In this document: piece by piece, positions 63,776 to 64,000 of the stretch
Layout of the letters: the number at the start of each line of letters is the position of its first letter
Position numbering within the stretch: the stretch's first letter is position 1
Assembly (NCBI RefSeq): GCF_002079055.1
Contig: NC_047490.1
Location: 186,001-250,000, forward strand
Direction: 5' to 3'
Source: Saccharomyces paradoxus
Lineage: Eukaryota; Ascomycota; Saccharomycetes; Saccharomycetales; Saccharomycetaceae
DNA: 64,000 nt
Notes under the pieces: model-generated
Databases searched by the model: none
What the model was told of the DNA's origin: nothing
What the model saw: the letters and a program-made list of their open reading frames with translations, nothing else
Translations under genes and position numbers: made by a program

Positions 63776-64000
63776 ATGGCTACGAATTTGACATCTTTGA
63801 AACCACCATTTAAGGTAAAGGCCAGGTATGGTTGGTCAGGCCAAACCAAGGGCGATTTAGGCTTTCTAGAAGGAGATATTATGGAAGTCACAAGAATTGC
63901 CGGTTCTTGGTTCTACGGCAGGTTATTGAGAAACAAAAAATGTTCTGGATATTTCCCTCATAACTTCGTTATTCTATTAGAAGAAAGATTAAACTCGAGC
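63776..64000 (+). CDS. CYK3: Cyk3, cytokinesis SH3 protein (5' end only)
   Basis: First 75 codons of Cyk3, which promotes primary septum formation with Hof1, Inn1 and Chs2; the gene continues beyond the window. Seen here: MATNLTSLKPPFKVKARYGW followed by a complete N-terminal SH3 domain (ALYDY-type start as KVKARYGWSGQ, GDLGFLEGDIMEV, SWFYGRLL, GYFPHNFV). I recall 885 residues for the S. cerevisiae protein, so most of it, including the transglutaminase-like region, is not seen. Confidence 0.95.
   Translation, partial: MATNLTSLKPPFKVKARYGWSGQTKGDLGFLEGDIMEVTRIAGSWFYGRLLRNKKCSGYFPHNFVILLEERLNSS

Overview
This is a eukaryotic, yeast-type chromosome segment. Genes are compact and mostly intronless. 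The few introns carry GTATGT donors and TACTAAC branch points. Every recognisable protein is a close match to Saccharomyces proteins. Gene order and orientation match the left arm of S. cerevisiae chromosome IV from ATG9 (YDL149W) to CYK3 (YDL117W). Compared with S. cerevisiae proteins as I remember them, Atg9, Crd1 and the Ubp1 tail differ noticeably, while Cop1, Cdc48 and Rpn5 barely differ. I therefore infer a close relative of S. cerevisiae (a Saccharomyces sensu stricto species) rather than S. cerevisiae itself. I cannot name the species.

Layout. Positions 1-27 kb: ATG9 (autophagy scramblase), NOP14 (ribosome biogenesis), RPN5 (proteasome lid), LDB17 (endocytosis), COP1 (COPI coat), YDL144C (ketopantoate-reductase-like), CCT4 (chaperonin), CRD1 (cardiolipin synthase), BPL1 (biotin ligase), RPO21 (largest Pol II subunit) and SCM3 (centromeric histone chaperone). 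Positions 28-51 kb: RGT2, ARF2, RPL35B, RDI1, PPH21, RPL41A, SRF1, CDC53, LYS21, STF1, RPP1B, YDL129W, VCX1 and PCL2. This interval holds many whole-genome-duplication paralogues of a second block on the same chromosome arm (SNF3-ARF1-RPL35A-PPH22-RPL41B-LYS20-INH1-PCL9). Positions 51-64 kb: CDC48, HNT1, YDL124W, SNA4, UBP1, EXP1, YFH1, HEM25 and the first 75 codons of CYK3, which runs off the window.

All coding genes are intact; I saw no frameshift, pseudogene, Ty element, LTR or tRNA. Three genes have coding introns (RPL35B, RPP1B, HNT1), and ARF2 has a candidate 5' UTR intron. Promoter motifs fit known regulons: PACE boxes at RPN5 and CDC48, Rap1 sites at the ribosomal protein genes, a Lys14 site at LYS21, SCB and Swi5 sites at PCL2. 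Less expected are a Crt1/Rfx1 X-box upstream of the uncharacterised YDL129W and a perfect 20-bp palindrome just upstream of RPP1B. No novel multi-gene system is evident. The interest lies in regulatory details, start-codon shifts and repeat evolution.
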